This document shows positions 33,669 to 44,628 of a DNA stretch of 64,000 bases, in pieces. A program made the translations under genes and the position numbers. This DNA is from Alkalibacterium sp. MB6. Lineage in GTDB: Bacteria; Bacillota; Bacilli; Lactobacillales; Carnobacteriaceae_A. How positions within the stretch are numbered: position 1 is the stretch's first letter; each line of letters starts with the position of its first letter. The notes under the pieces are model-generated. The model did no database searches and was not told the DNA's origin. It was given only the letters and a program-made list of their open reading frames with translations. The DNA lies in contig NZ_PREX01000012.1 in the NCBI RefSeq assembly GCF_009935905.1, positions 1-64,000 on the forward strand. Direction: 5' to 3'.

Positions 33669-34937
33669 TTACTTTTTCTTTCGATTCTTAAACTGTTTGA
33701 TGGTTCTGATCATCTTTTTACCGAAGGGAATAGTTGCTTTATCCCCCTCCATTTCCGAGTAGGTGGAATAAGCCTCATTCAAGGCATCATCATTCTCGAA
33801 TTCCAATTCTTTTGTTTTTAATTCTTTTCGGTTTAATGTCATATTCTTTCTAAATTTATTTTTCATTAATTTCTCTATTAAGCTTAAATCAATTTGCGAA
33901 CCCTCTTTTTCTTTTGTAGCAATGATGCTTAAAACTTCAATGTAACTAAGTCCTAATGCACTCGTCACAATAGAGGCTGTGGTTCCACTGATAATACCCC
34001 CAATAATCGTCCCAGCTCCGGGGATGAATTTAAAAGCATTCGCAACGATTGACTTCCCTAGCATCGTTGCTGATCCAGTGCCTCCTACTGCTGCAATTAA
34101 GCTGACAATGGTAGCTTTGTCCAAGGAAATGCCGAAAATAGCCGTTATATGAGCTAGGAGCGTCACTTGCATCGGGACGAGAACAGATGCATCTGAAAAA
34201 GGAATCGGTGCAAATCCCACTCCAAATGTAGTGGCAACATAACGAGATGCCCAGCGTCTTGCTGACTTGGCTTTTCGCTCAATGTCGGCCTGCTGGGCGT
34301 TCATAAAAGCATCATGAGCATCCTTTGGGATAAGCTGTAAGGTTTTATCAATTAATTCTTTTAACCCAAACGCAGGAATAACATAATCATCCGTAATTTC
34401 ATAAGGCTCTGCCATGACATTTTGAACTGCCGCGACAGGCAAATTAAGGTTTTCCAAATAACTATTGAACTCCTCAGCAGGTTTTCCAATAGATTGGGTC
34501 AACACTAAAATGACAGGAAGAACCGAAGAAATATCTTTAATCAATTCAATTTCTGTGTCTTCAATTCGGGATGAGTTTGCTTGAATACAGTAATACGCGG
34601 CATGCAAAGCTTCTTTCGTTTCTGCTTTGTCATCCACTAATTTAAAAATATCTTGTTTAACCTGTTTTTGGATTTTAGGGTCTAGCTCTAAGCCTCTTGT
34701 ATCATAAAGGACGATTGGCATCCCTTCTTTAGAGATCTTTCTCAGATAACGAGTGACGGGTTTGCCTATTCCCGTATCCGCTAAATTTTCTCTAAACACA
34801 GAGTTAATCAGGGTACTTTTACCTACCCCTGTTTTACCTGCGATTAAAATATTAACGGGATTCATTTTACTTATTTCTGCTTCTGTTTTTTCTAATATCT
34901 CTTGAACAACATTAAAGTTGTTATCTGTTAGTTTCAT
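33669..34937 (-). CDS. Era-like GTPase with DUF697 domain
   Basis: The product is 422 aa. The N-terminal G domain shows G1 AGKTGVGKST (near residues 33-42), G3 YDTRGLE and VLTQS in the place of the NKxD specificity motif. A C-terminal DUF697 region (about 215-340) has Gly-rich membrane-associated helices (IPGAGTIIGGIISGTTASIV) like those of dynamin-related or immunity-related GTPases. It ends in a very basic tail. The cellular role of this family in Firmicutes is not settled. ATG 34937 fits GAGGAGG. Confidence 0.85.
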   Translation of the reverse strand: MKLTDNNFNVVQEILEKTEAEISKMNPVNILIAGKTGVGKSTLINSVFRENLADTGIGKPVTRYLRKISKEGMPIVLYDTRGLELDPKIQKQVKQDIFKLVDDKAETKEALHAAYYCIQANSSRIEDTEIELIKDISSVLPVILVLTQSIGKPAEEFNSYLENLNLPVAAVQNVMAEPYEITDDYVIPAFGLKELIDKTLQLIPKDAHDAFMNAQQADIERKAKSARRWASRYVATTFGVGFAPIPFSDASVLVPMQVTLLAHITAIFGISLDKATIVSLIAAVGGTGSATMLGKSIVANAFKFIPGAGTIIGGIISGTTASIVTSALGLSYIEVLSIIATKEKEGSQIDLSLIEKLMKNKFRKNMTLNRKELKTKELEFENDDALNEAYSTYSEMEGDKATIPFGKKMIRTIKQFKNRKKK

Positions 34938-35020
34938 AGTCAACCTCCTCGAACATGTATCTTTAGTTTAACACGAGAAGGGCTTTTTGACTAAGAAGAA
35001 GCTACAAAGCACAGACAGAA

Positions 35021-35575
35021 TTAGTCCACTGTCAATCGAGTAAGTAAACTTCTAGTATACTTGCTCCCCATTGTGAAATAAAACAGCTTCTTAATTTCTT
35101 CAGTTGTAGCCTTTTCCATATCCTCTACTGTTTTGTAGCCAGGGAAAAAGGAAGCCCCTTCCATTGGGATTTCTACCGTTCGGTAAATGACTTGCATTTC
35201 AACAGAACGTGCCAGCTCTTTAATGTCTATCCCAATGACTCGGTCTTCTTCATGGCCGTATTCAACTAGTAAAAAAGTCTTATACTGAAGTTCTGCCTTC
35301 GCTTCTTTAATAGAGGCTTCTAATTGGTCGTCAATGTCAGTGCTGTCTTTTGGAATAACATATATCAACCCGTCAAAAGCTCTCATTTTGTCTAGCCACA
35401 CATCCGAAACGTGATTGTCCTTTTTGATATATTTACTGGCGTCCAGTCTTTCCATATGCAAAGGCCTCGTGTATTGTTGCTGCTGTTTGCCAATGGTTAT
35501 AATTCTCTGACCTACTCGTTTACTTTCTTTCTGGTTCTTCTTGTAATCAAAGGTAACGACACCAATGTTTAGCAT
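35021..35575 (-). CDS. Flavodoxin-like / NADPH-FMN reductase-like protein
   Basis: The product is 184 aa. A Rossmann-like order is visible (MLNIGVVTFDYKK start, FDGLIYVIPKDSTDID in the middle, KTFLLVEYGHE, ALKLFYFTMG-like end), as in NADPH-dependent FMN reductases. The glycine-rich FMN loop is weak (QKESKRVGQRIITIG), so cofactor binding is uncertain. ATG 35575 fits GAAGGAGAG. It is a single gene with its own flanking hairpin. I assign the fold with moderate confidence and no substrate. Confidence 0.5.
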   Translation of the reverse strand: MLNIGVVTFDYKKNQKESKRVGQRIITIGKQQQQYTRPLHMERLDASKYIKKDNHVSDVWLDKMRAFDGLIYVIPKDSTDIDDQLEASIKEAKAELQYKTFLLVEYGHEEDRVIGIDIKELARSVEMQVIYRTVEIPMEGASFFPGYKTVEDMEKATTEEIKKLFYFTMGSKYTRSLLTRLTVD

Positions 35576-35649
35576 AATTCTCTCCTTCAAAAAGTTTCTA
35601 TATGTCTATCATAGCATACAAGTCTAAGAATAGTGATCGAACAAATAAA

Positions 35650-35700
35650 ACACGGTAACTCTTGTATTGGTTTTTTACACCAACTGAGTGATTACCGTGT
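35650..35700 (-). terminator. Terminator of the YrrS-like gene
   Basis: ACACGGTAA and TTACCGTGT arms, inner TTGG/CCAA stem, T-rich tail on the minus strand. Confidence 0.7.
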
Positions 35701-35718
35701 TTCTACATAAAAAAACTA

Positions 35719-36417
35719 TTATCTATATTCTGATGGAACGTCTGATAATTCTTGAACACCTGTTACATGCCATTGACCTTCACCGTATTGTAGATTGACT
35801 CGATACACATCCGTTTGAGCCGTATTTGAAACAACCGTAAAGACTCGACCTGGCCCGTTGTTGCCAACCCACCACGTAATCATATCAGATCCATTTAGAC
35901 TAGTCACTGATGTAACGGCATTCGATATCGCTACCCGGTCGGAAGAACCGCTACTGTAGTTCGGTACATAGCTTTCATCTAAAGGTGCGTTATCGTTGAC
36001 TGAGGCGGTAGTTTCTTCAGATTCATCTTCAGTAGACTCTTCAGTTTCTGATTCCTCATCTGTTGTGTCTTCTTCAGTAGCCTCGTCTTCTGTTTGTTCA
36101 TCTTGGTCTGATTCGTCTTCATCTTCAGTCTGTTCAGATGAATCCTCTGTTGTCTCTTCTGTTTCTTCGACTGATTCCGTATCTTGGTCATCAGCCTCTT
36201 CGTCATCCTCGTCAGAATTGACTGCGATTTCCGTTTCAGGTTCCAAATTGCCTTCGTCTATCGTGACGGCACTATCCCTGTTAGCCAAAATATAAAAAAT
36301 AATACCAAGTAAAACGACAAGTAAGACAGCTATAATAATATAATACACTTTCTCTGATTGATTCTTTGGCTCTTTACCGTTAGTGGTATTCTTTCTACTG
36401 GTGCGCGTTTGTTTCAT
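35719..36417 (-). CDS. YrrS-like DUF1510 membrane-anchored protein
   Basis: The product is 232 aa: a basic N-terminus, one membrane helix (VYYIIIAVLLVVLLGIIFYIL, near residues 24-44), about 100 residues of Asp/Glu/Thr/Ser-rich low complexity, and a C-terminal domain (SSDRVAISNAVTSVTSLNGSDMITWWVGNNG) of the DUF1510 family (B. subtilis YrrS). YrrS-type proteins sit near peptidoglycan enzymes. The strongly acidic extracellular linker suits a halophilic or alkaliphilic envelope. The reverse strand gives a Ser-rich shadow frame that I reject. Confidence 0.75.
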   Translation of the reverse strand: MKQTRTSRKNTTNGKEPKNQSEKVYYIIIAVLLVVLLGIIFYILANRDSAVTIDEGNLEPETEIAVNSDEDDEEADDQDTESVEETEETTEDSSEQTEDEDESDQDEQTEDEATEEDTTDEESETEESTEDESEETTASVNDNAPLDESYVPNYSSGSSDRVAISNAVTSVTSLNGSDMITWWVGNNGPGRVFTVVSNTAQTDVYRVNLQYGEGQWHVTGVQELSDVPSEYR

Positions 36418-36550
36418 CTGTTAAACCTCCATTTTACATTTCAATGCTGACTGAGTCAGATTGCCCTAGCGAAAGTTTAACATATTTAGACCTAAAAAGG
36501 CAGATAGTAAGGTTACAAATCCACTACGCATATGTCATGTATTTAACAAA

Positions 36551-36586
36551 AAGAGACCCCACTCTCAGTTAGTGAGAGCGAGTTTC
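36551..36586 (-). terminator. Terminator of the alcohol dehydrogenase gene
   Basis: Minus-strand stem GAAACTCGCTCTCA with TGAGAGTGGGGTCTC, then TTTTTG. Confidence 0.75.
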
Positions 36587-36593
36587 CTGTTTA

Positions 36594-37736
36594 TTAATCT
36601 GGCTTAAGAACAATTTTAATACTGTTATCAGATTTTTTATCGAAAATATCATAGGCCGTTGCGGCTTGTTCTAAAGGCATGATGTGAGTAATGATGTCTG
36701 TCGGATCAATCTCTTCTTTCATTACCATATCATACAGTTTAGGCATTAAGTGTGGAACCGGACACTGCCCCATTTTCAACGTAATGTTACGTGAAAACAG
36801 ATTGTTGATAGGGAAGTTAGATGCTGGAGTCAAATAAACCCCTGTCAGCATAATCGTACCAAATTTCTTAACAGCTACACCAGCCATCTCAATCGGTCTA
36901 GTGGTCCCCCGTTGTGCACTGATTTTATTGGTTACTTTCTCTATCTTACTTACTTTTCCATCCATCCCAACACAGTCTATTACAACGTCTGCTCCACCAT
37001 TCGTTAAATCTTTCAGAGCTAAACTTGGCATATCCACTTCATCAAAGTTAAAGGTCTCAATACCTACTTGTTTCGCTGAATGCTCTAGTCTATGTTTCAC
37101 ATGGTCAACCGCAATCACGCGTTTCGCACCTTTTAATTTAGCGAATTTTTGAGCCATAATTCCAATTGGACCGGATCCTAAAACAATAACCGTGTCCCCT
37201 TCTTTAACCCCAGCATGCTCGACACTCCAATAAGCCGTTGGCAGAACATCTGAGAGGAACAACACTTTTTCATCAGGAATCGAATCGTCTTCTATTTTAA
37301 AGGAGTTTTGATCGGCATAGGGTACTCTTAAGAATTCAGCTTGGCCACCAGGATAATCTCCATTTAATTTCCCAAAGCCGAACAATCCACCATAGTCCGT
37401 TTCTGGGTTTTTATTGGAGTGGTCACACATACTCTCCATATCATGTGTACAGTAATGGCAGTCTCCGCAACTAACGTTAAATGGAACGACAATGCGGTCT
37501 CCCACTTTAAGGTTCTTAACTCCAGGACCAACCTCTTCTACAATACCCATCGGTTCATGACCGATAATGTAATCGTCTTCCAACACCAAGTTTCCGTGAT
37601 GGTAAAGGTGTAAATCTGACCCGCATATCGCAGTTGAAGTGACTCGAATAATCGCATCAGTCGGTTCCTGAATAGTCGGATCCGGCATGTTTCTCACATC
37701 AATCTTTTCTTTCCCTTGAAACGTCACCGCACGCAT
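36594..37736 (-). CDS. Zinc-dependent alcohol dehydrogenase (formaldehyde dehydrogenase-like)
   Basis: The product is 380 aa. Catalytic zinc ligands lie in CGSDLHLYHHGN and GHEPMGIVEEVG, the structural zinc lobe is CGDCHYCTHDMESMC, and the NAD fold is GSGPIGIMAQKFAK. Length and the long insertion after residue 260 (KVTNKISAQRGTTRP) fit the glutathione-independent formaldehyde dehydrogenase / sorbitol-type subgroup. Substrate is not fixed by sequence. It is a single-gene unit with an own terminator and a GAAAGGGG ribosome site. Confidence 0.88.
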   Translation of the reverse strand: MRAVTFQGKEKIDVRNMPDPTIQEPTDAIIRVTSTAICGSDLHLYHHGNLVLEDDYIIGHEPMGIVEEVGPGVKNLKVGDRIVVPFNVSCGDCHYCTHDMESMCDHSNKNPETDYGGLFGFGKLNGDYPGGQAEFLRVPYADQNSFKIEDDSIPDEKVLFLSDVLPTAYWSVEHAGVKEGDTVIVLGSGPIGIMAQKFAKLKGAKRVIAVDHVKHRLEHSAKQVGIETFNFDEVDMPSLALKDLTNGGADVVIDCVGMDGKVSKIEKVTNKISAQRGTTRPIEMAGVAVKKFGTIMLTGVYLTPASNFPINNLFSRNITLKMGQCPVPHLMPKLYDMVMKEEIDPTDIITHIMPLEQAATAYDIFDKKSDNSIKIVLKPD

Positions 37737-37811
37737 ATCTTTTTTCCCCTTTCACTAATTTTAATGATTACACGTATACGGTAACATTAACTTAATCAAA
37801 AATAAAAAGAT

Positions 37812-37849
37812 AAGCCTTGATACACTCACTGTAGGAGTAATCAAGGCTT
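37812..37849 (-). terminator. Terminator of the ECF gene
   Basis: AAGCCTTGAT (37812-37821) against ATCAAGGCTT (37840-37849), then ATCTTTTTATT on the minus strand. Confidence 0.85.
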
Positions 37850-37854
37850 GTAGG

Positions 37855-38457
37855 TTATTTTTTTCCGGTTAGTTTTCTTAATGGTATCGTGACTAAAGGT
37901 GCAATAATAGCTGCTGCTATGGCTTCTGCTACACCATTCGTTCCGATAATAACAGCTAATGCAGCACCTAAATTGCTGACATCCACTTGAATGGCACTTG
38001 CATAATCTTCTCGGAAGAATAAGAAGATAAATAATAATACTAATATCGTATTTGTAAACGAACCAACGACTGAAGCGCTGGCTAGAGCCACCTTGTCTCT
38101 TTTAGGAAAGAAGCGTCTAAACAACTGATAACTCCATCCGGTAGTGAGGCCAATCATCATTCGTGGCAGTAAAGAGATGACAGGATTAATCCATAACCAG
38201 TAATCCAAAGGTGTCGCTGGCATCGTCACCGCTCGAACAATTCGTGCAATTCCCCAAACCGTTCCAATTATCACACCATCAGCGGTACTCATTGACAATG
38301 TAGCAATGATGACAGTTATATGTATGATGGTTGGGTTTAATGGCGGGATGGGTATATTGCCTAAAAAAGGAACAAAATTTTGTATAATAATAATCGCAGT
38401 TAAAATACCCAAAAGAGCAATGCGGTGTGCTTTCGATCGTTTCTTAGTTGTTCCCAT
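37855..38457 (-). CDS. ECF transporter substrate-binding (S) component
   Basis: The product is 200 aa with six hydrophobic segments and the N-terminal ALLGILTAIIIIQNFVPF helix that carries the Ala-rich contact to EcfT. The loop NIPIPPLNPTIIHITVIIA and GRNGVAEA-type C-terminus (IGTNGVAEAIAAAII) resemble the pantothenate (PanT) type, but the vitamin cannot be named with certainty. It lies 17 bp downstream of a MarR regulator gene and is probably cotranscribed with it. The shared ECF ATPase/EcfT module is not in this window. Confidence 0.8.
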   Translation of the reverse strand: MGTTKKRSKAHRIALLGILTAIIIIQNFVPFLGNIPIPPLNPTIIHITVIIATLSMSTADGVIIGTVWGIARIVRAVTMPATPLDYWLWINPVISLLPRMMIGLTTGWSYQLFRRFFPKRDKVALASASVVGSFTNTILVLLFIFLFFREDYASAIQVDVSNLGAALAVIIGTNGVAEAIAAAIIAPLVTIPLRKLTGKK

Positions 38458-38474
38458 AAGATAACCTCTCTTCT

Positions 38475-38912
38475 TTATTTACCTAATCTATTAACGATAC
38501 TTCTGTTTAATCGTCCCAATAATACGGTCAACATATGAATTTCTTCTTCCGTCCAACCTGAGAGGATCATGTGGAACCTGGATTTTAATTGGCCTTCATA
38601 GGAGTGAAAGACATCGGATGCCTTTTCTGTTAGTTTAAAATAGGCGAAGCGCTTATCTTCTCCAGTTGTTTTCGTCACTAATTCTTTTCTTACTAGGGCA
38701 TTCATTTGTCGACTGATGGTTGATTTATCTAACTGACTTTTCTGGGTAATGTCTTTCAGTGTCATTTCTTCATCGCCTATTAATTCGATTAAATTAATGG
38801 CAGATAAGGATAAACCCAGTTCCGTCAAAAGCGAATCAGTAATGCGCTTATACAAGTGTTGCAATTCCGCTGTTTTTTCCAGCATAGCATTGGTTTTTTC
38901 TTGTGTTGACAT
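38475..38912 (-). CDS. MarR-family transcriptional regulator
   Basis: The product is 145 aa with the winged helix of the family: MTLKDITQKSQLDKSTISRQMNALVRKELVTKTTGEDKRFAYFKLTEKA (recognition helix KSTISRQMNAL, wing DKR). ATG 38912 follows an AGGGGAGAG site. It is the first gene of a two-gene unit with the ECF component and probably controls it. The ligand is unknown. Confidence 0.9.
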   Translation of the reverse strand: MSTQEKTNAMLEKTAELQHLYKRITDSLLTELGLSLSAINLIELIGDEEMTLKDITQKSQLDKSTISRQMNALVRKELVTKTTGEDKRFAYFKLTEKASDVFHSYEGQLKSRFHMILSGWTEEEIHMLTVLLGRLNRSIVNRLGK

Positions 38913-39010
38913 GTATTCGTCTCTCCCCTACTTATCGATTTCTTAAAGCGATTATTTGCATATGTCAACTTTAGCACGTAAACGAAAAATGAGCAATCAC
39001 TTTCACCTGT

Positions 39011-39040
39011 TTGTCAGACGCTTTAAGTAAGTGCTATACT
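39011..39040 (+). promoter_or_regulatory. Promoter of rqcH
   Basis: TTGTCA (39011-39016), 18 bp, TATACT (39035-39040), 34 bp before the ATG. Confidence 0.75.
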
Positions 39041-39074
39041 GTACAAGAGTTCTAAGCGAAAGGAGCACACTCAT

Positions 39075-40778
39075 ATGTCATTTGATGGTTTATTTGTCCA
39101 TCTTCTTACCCATGAATTAAATGAAAACTTATTAGGCGGGCGTATTTCAAAAATACAGCAGCCTTATACCAATGAAATTATATTACGGATTCGTGCGAAT
39201 AGAAAAAACACCTCTTTATTATTATCCGCACATCCTCAATATGCAAGAATACAATTGACTGACATCCCTTTTGAAAACCCTCAGTCGCCACCACAATTTT
39301 GTATGGTATTGAGAAAACATTTAGAAGGGGCTATTATCGAATCGATTACACAAAAGGAAAATGACCGAGTCTTAACCTTTACTTTTAAAAATCGAAACGA
39401 ATTAGGAGACACACGCACCTTATCTTTAGTGGTTGAAGTCATGGGCCGACACAGCAATATCTTGCTCATTGATGATGAAGAAAATAAACTGGTGGATGCT
39501 ATTCGCCATATTTCACCCAATCAAAACTCTTACCGAACCTTGCTGCCGGGCGCGCCTTATAAAGAAGCACCGAGTCAAGACAAGGCAAACCCCATTACCT
39601 TTGATGGTGAGTTAAATGTGCCCGATATGCCTGAAAAGGAATTAGCTAAATGGTTCCAACAAGAGTTTCAAGGTCTCGGTCGAGATTCAGCTGACGAAAT
39701 CAGTTACTTGATTCAAGCGAATCCTGATCGATCACCAAAAGAAACCTTTGATCAGTTTATGAAGCCGTTTAGAGAAAAACAGGCCCAACCTACTTTGGTT
39801 CAAAAGGACCAAAAAGAAGTCTTTACGCCTATTCTTTACCACCATATTGAAGGGAATCCGATACGCTTTGACTCACTCAGTTCCCTGATGGACCGGTATT
39901 ACCATAATAAAGCTGAACGTGACCGGGTTAACCAACAATCAAATGATTTAAGTCATCTGTTAAAGAATTTGCATCAAAAAAATGAAAAGAAACTGGATAA
40001 GTTAAACAAAGAGTTAAAGGAAACGGGGCGGGCTGATGAGTTTCGAATCAAAGGTGAAGTTCTGACAGCTTACTTGCATGAGGTAAAAAAAGGCGACGAG
40101 CACATTACCTTACCTAATTTTTATGAGGAAGACCAAGAATTAACAATAGAATTAAATCCTCAAAAAAGTCCGTCAGAAAACGCCCAGTACTACTTCTCCA
40201 GGTATCAAAAATTAAAGAATGCAAAAGTGCATTTAACAAAACAGATTCAAGCAACAAAAGAAGAAACAGATTACTTCGATACATTGTTGACCCAGTTATC
40301 CATTGCTTCTGTCTCTGATATTGAAGAAATACGTGAGGAATTAAGACAGGGTCACTATTTAAAGAAAAAGAAACCATCTAATAAAAATAAAAAAGTGGCC
40401 AAGTCAAAACCTGAGTCCTTCACCTCTTCTGACGGCACACGTATTTTAGTTGGTAAAAATAACACTCAAAATGATCAGTTGACGATGAAACAAGCCAGAA
40501 AATCTTATTGGTGGGCTCATACTAAAGATATTCCTGGTTCTCATGTCATTATTGAATCCAGTGAACCTACTGATCAAACGGTTGAAGAAGCTTGTATTCT
40601 AGCAGCCTACTACAGCAAATACCGTCAATCTGCTTCTGTACCGGTTGACGTTGTGCAAGTGAAAAATATCCGTAAACCAAATGGCGCTAAACCGGGTTAT
40701 GTTATTTACGAAGGCCAAACCACTTACTACGTCACACCAAGTGAAGAAAAAGTGGATGCTTTACGAACAACGAACTAA
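39075..40778 (+). CDS. rqcH: RqcH / NFACT protein (fibronectin-binding protein A family)
   Basis: The product is 567 aa. NFACT-N (MSFDGLFVHLLTHELNENLLGGRISKIQQP), helix-hairpin-helix and coiled-coil middle (about 280-420), and NFACT-R (FTSSDGTRILVGKNNTQNDQLTMKQARKSYWWAHTKDIPGSHVII) are in order. The protein binds stalled large ribosomal subunits and adds C-terminal alanine tails that mark broken nascent chains for degradation; it was long named fibronectin-binding protein. It stands alone on the plus strand, with a clean promoter and an AAAGGAG site. Confidence 0.93.
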   Translation: MSFDGLFVHLLTHELNENLLGGRISKIQQPYTNEIILRIRANRKNTSLLLSAHPQYARIQLTDIPFENPQSPPQFCMVLRKHLEGAIIESITQKENDRVLTFTFKNRNELGDTRTLSLVVEVMGRHSNILLIDDEENKLVDAIRHISPNQNSYRTLLPGAPYKEAPSQDKANPITFDGELNVPDMPEKELAKWFQQEFQGLGRDSADEISYLIQANPDRSPKETFDQFMKPFREKQAQPTLVQKDQKEVFTPILYHHIEGNPIRFDSLSSLMDRYYHNKAERDRVNQQSNDLSHLLKNLHQKNEKKLDKLNKELKETGRADEFRIKGEVLTAYLHEVKKGDEHITLPNFYEEDQELTIELNPQKSPSENAQYYFSRYQKLKNAKVHLTKQIQATKEETDYFDTLLTQLSIASVSDIEEIREELRQGHYLKKKKPSNKNKKVAKSKPESFTSSDGTRILVGKNNTQNDQLTMKQARKSYWWAHTKDIPGSHVIIESSEPTDQTVEEACILAAYYSKYRQSASVPVDVVQVKNIRKPNGAKPGYVIYEGQTTYYVTPSEEKVDALRTTN

Positions 40779-40806
40779 CACGTGTTTACCCATTCGCTAG
40801 ATAAAA

Positions 40807-40832
40807 AGAGAGTCAGCCGAAGCTGACTCTCT
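40807..40832. terminator. Bidirectional terminator between rqcH and pyrR
   Basis: AGAGAGTCAGC (40807-40817), loop CGAA, GCTGACTCTCT (40822-40832), T8 on the plus strand and A-rich on the other; it serves the convergent genes. The same core stem occurs at 26694 and 26848. Confidence 0.9.
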
Positions 40833-40838
40833 CTTTTT

Positions 40839-42302
<1,464 letters not shown>

Positions 42303-42310
<8 letters not shown>

Positions 42311-42785
42311 GTGTGTGTCCTGCTTTCTTTTTCTGGTAATTCTTCCATTCGTCGACTAGTAAGTAAACGAGCATTAATCCTACCCCAACAGATAAAGCCA
42401 TATCGGCTATATTAAATATAGGGAAGTTGATGAAGTCCAATCGGATCATATCGATAACGTATTGTAGAAACAGTCGGTCGATAAAGTTTCCGATAGCCCC
42501 ACCTAAGAAGAAACTTAAAGATAAAGCGAATAATGGATCGCCTTTGGCTGCCGTTTGCATGTAGTAAATAATCACACCAACGACAATTACCGTCACAATA
42601 TAAAAGAAAAGCATCTGGCCTTCTAAAATACTCCATGCTGCCCCTGTGTTTTGATGATAGGTAAATGATAACACCCCAGGGATGACAGTGACTCGTTCAT
42701 GCAAAGCAATGTTTTCAACTGTTAAGTATTTCGTCAGTTGGTCCACCGCTATAATAATAATTGAAATAAGATAGTAAATAAACAT
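42303..42785 (-). CDS. lspA: Lipoprotein signal peptidase (LspA)
   Basis: The product is 160 aa with four membrane helices. Conserved motifs DQLTKYLTVENI, HQNTGAAWSIL, GGAIGNFIDRLFL (catalytic Asp) and FPIFNIADMALSVG (second catalytic Asp) are all present. It matures the lipoproteins of this region, such as those at 43035 and 43693. It is the first gene of the unit with rluD and pyrR; an AAAGGAGAG site precedes the ATG. Confidence 0.96.
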
Positions 42786-43034
42786 AGCGTCTCTCCTTTG
42801 AGAATATAGTCTCTATATATTGTACAATAATTTTAGTATAAAACCCACATAATATAGGATTTATATTTAGTGTTGTTCTCAAAAGCACTCCTAAGCTTGT
42901 TTTTTGTCTTCTTAATTAATCAAATGACTGCTTTTATTTTTAAACGTGTTAGAATTTTGTTATACTCATGAAGATACAGCGTGCTTAAACCATAAGGATA
43001 CTTGCTGTGAGTTTATATAAAAGGAGATCACTAA

Positions 43035-43682
43035 ATGATACAGAATAAATGGAAATTTCTAGCAATGAGTACATTGTCATTAGTCATGATCGGTTGTGAT
43101 GATGGGGAAAACTTAGAAGATATGCAAACCTCAACGGCTGAATTAGATCGACTGACTAGTGAGTCGGTAGATGATTTAAACCAGTTAATTGTATCAGAGG
43201 GTAACCTTCAAGAACAATTCGATGCGACAATGGAATCAGACACAGACTTAGCTACTTTATCGGATGGCTCTTCTGCCGTATTTGAAAACATTGAATCAAG
43301 ACGTACATTAATGACTCAGCTTGAAGAAAAAGAAGCTGAAATGCTGGCAAATCAAGACATACTTACCACATACGAAGGAGAACTGTTGGATCAACAAGAA
43401 GTCGATCAAGTCATCACCAACATTGATTCCTTTTCCGAGCATTTAACCACTTATCTTGACGCCTATGCCTCTACTTTGGATAGTCAAGAAAATTACTTTA
43501 ACGGTTTAGCTAGCGATGACGCTACTTATGAAGATTTTGTCGATGGCATTACCACTATTAATGAAGAACGCGATTCACTAAGAGAACCTTTAACTGCATT
43601 AGATACTCAAATTGGTGAATTAGATGGCAGTATTAATCAATTACGTTCTTCCATTGAAGACCAACTGGCAGAAGAAGAATAA
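43035..43682 (+). CDS. YkyA-like lipoprotein
   Basis: The product is 215 aa. The signal peptide ends in MIGC (Cys21), a lipobox. The mature part is a long acidic coiled coil (TAELDRLTSESVDDLNQLIVSEGNLQEQF) typical of the YkyA family of cell-wall-associated lipoproteins. It starts after AAGGAG and lies 10 bp upstream of the deacetylase gene, so the two are probably cotranscribed. Role unknown. Confidence 0.78.
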   Translation: MIQNKWKFLAMSTLSLVMIGCDDGENLEDMQTSTAELDRLTSESVDDLNQLIVSEGNLQEQFDATMESDTDLATLSDGSSAVFENIESRRTLMTQLEEKEAEMLANQDILTTYEGELLDQQEVDQVITNIDSFSEHLTTYLDAYASTLDSQENYFNGLASDDATYEDFVDGITTINEERDSLREPLTALDTQIGELDGSINQLRSSIEDQLAEEE

Positions 43683-43692
43683 GGAGATAAAA

Positions 43693-44628
43693 ATGCATAA
43701 AAAATTAATTTACATGACCCTTGCATCTGCTATGCTTTTAGCAGCGTGTGACACAACGAATACATCAACTGACGACGCCGTTCAAGACACCACTGAAGAC
43801 ACTCAAGCCGATGCCGAAGAGACTACGGATGAAACAACAGATGAAACTGCTGATTCAGAAACAGATACTAACGACGATGAATCAAACGACACAGACAGTA
43901 CCGATACGACAGATGAAGAAGATGATGAAACAGTGACAGCTGAAGATCAAGAGATTGTATATGAAGTTAACCCGGCTAATTTTACGATTACACCAATTGA
44001 AGGAACAGATGCTAATGAGCAAGTTGCATTGCTTACATACGACGATGCTCCTGACACGTATGCTGTAGAAATCGCCAAAATTCTTCAAGAAAAAGATGCT
44101 CCCGCTATATTTTTTGTAAACGGCATGTATATTGAAGATGAAGAAGGACAAGAGATGCTAAAAGAAATCCACGAGATGGGCTTTGAGATTGGTAACCATA
44201 CCCATACTCACCCAAGTCTCCCTTCAATAAGCGAAGAACAGCAAACGGAAGAAATTCTGAAAACAAGTGATTTAATTGAAGATGTTATTGGCGTTCGCCC
44301 TCGTTTCTTCCGTGCTCCTTTTGGACAAAATACGGATCACACAAGACAAGTCGCCCTAGATGATGGCATGACGTTAATGAACTGGACTTATGGCTATGAC
44401 TGGGAAGCGGATTATATGGACGGCGATGCTTTAGCCGATATTATGGTCAATACTAACCTTTTAGCAAACGGTGCAAATTTATTAATGCATGACCGCGAAT
44501 GGACCATGCAAGCTACCCCTGATATTATAGACGGATTAAGAGACAAAGGATTTGAACTAGTGGATCCGGCACTCATTCGTTCTGAATTTTCTGAAAGTGA
44601 GGATGACATTGATGACAATGATGCTTAA
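43693..44628 (+). CDS. Lipoprotein polysaccharide deacetylase (NodB fold)
   Basis: The product is 311 aa. A lipobox LLAAC (Cys19) is followed by about 75 acidic Thr/Asp/Glu residues and then the NodB domain. Motif 1 reads LTYDDAP with the Asp pair, motif 2 is GNHTHTHPSL with metal-binding His, motif 3 is FRAPFGQN, and LLMHDREW is the late motif. It probably trims acetyl groups from peptidoglycan or a surface glycan. The ATG follows TAAGGAGATAAA, so the longer frame from 43624 is rejected. It overlaps the next gene. Confidence 0.85.
   Translation: MHKKLIYMTLASAMLLAACDTTNTSTDDAVQDTTEDTQADAEETTDETTDETADSETDTNDDESNDTDSTDTTDEEDDETVTAEDQEIVYEVNPANFTITPIEGTDANEQVALLTYDDAPDTYAVEIAKILQEKDAPAIFFVNGMYIEDEEGQEMLKEIHEMGFEIGNHTHTHPSLPSISEEQQTEEILKTSDLIEDVIGVRPRFFRAPFGQNTDHTRQVALDDGMTLMNWTYGYDWEADYMDGDALADIMVNTNLLANGANLLMHDREWTMQATPDIIDGLRDKGFELVDPALIRSEFSESEDDIDDNDA

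Noticed and set aside
35996-36295. 99-aa Ser/Val-rich open frame on the plus strand
   Set aside because: It is the antisense of the Asp/Glu/Thr-rich linker of the YrrS-like protein; low complexity keeps the frame open.
40779-40838. PyrR attenuator downstream or upstream of pyrR
   Set aside because: Only a simple bidirectional terminator is present; no anti-antiterminator binding hairpin and no pyr genes.
42786-43034. Promoters of lspA and the YkyA-like gene
   Set aside because: TATACT-like boxes exist (for example near 42960) but matching -35 boxes at normal spacing are weak, so I do not annotate them.
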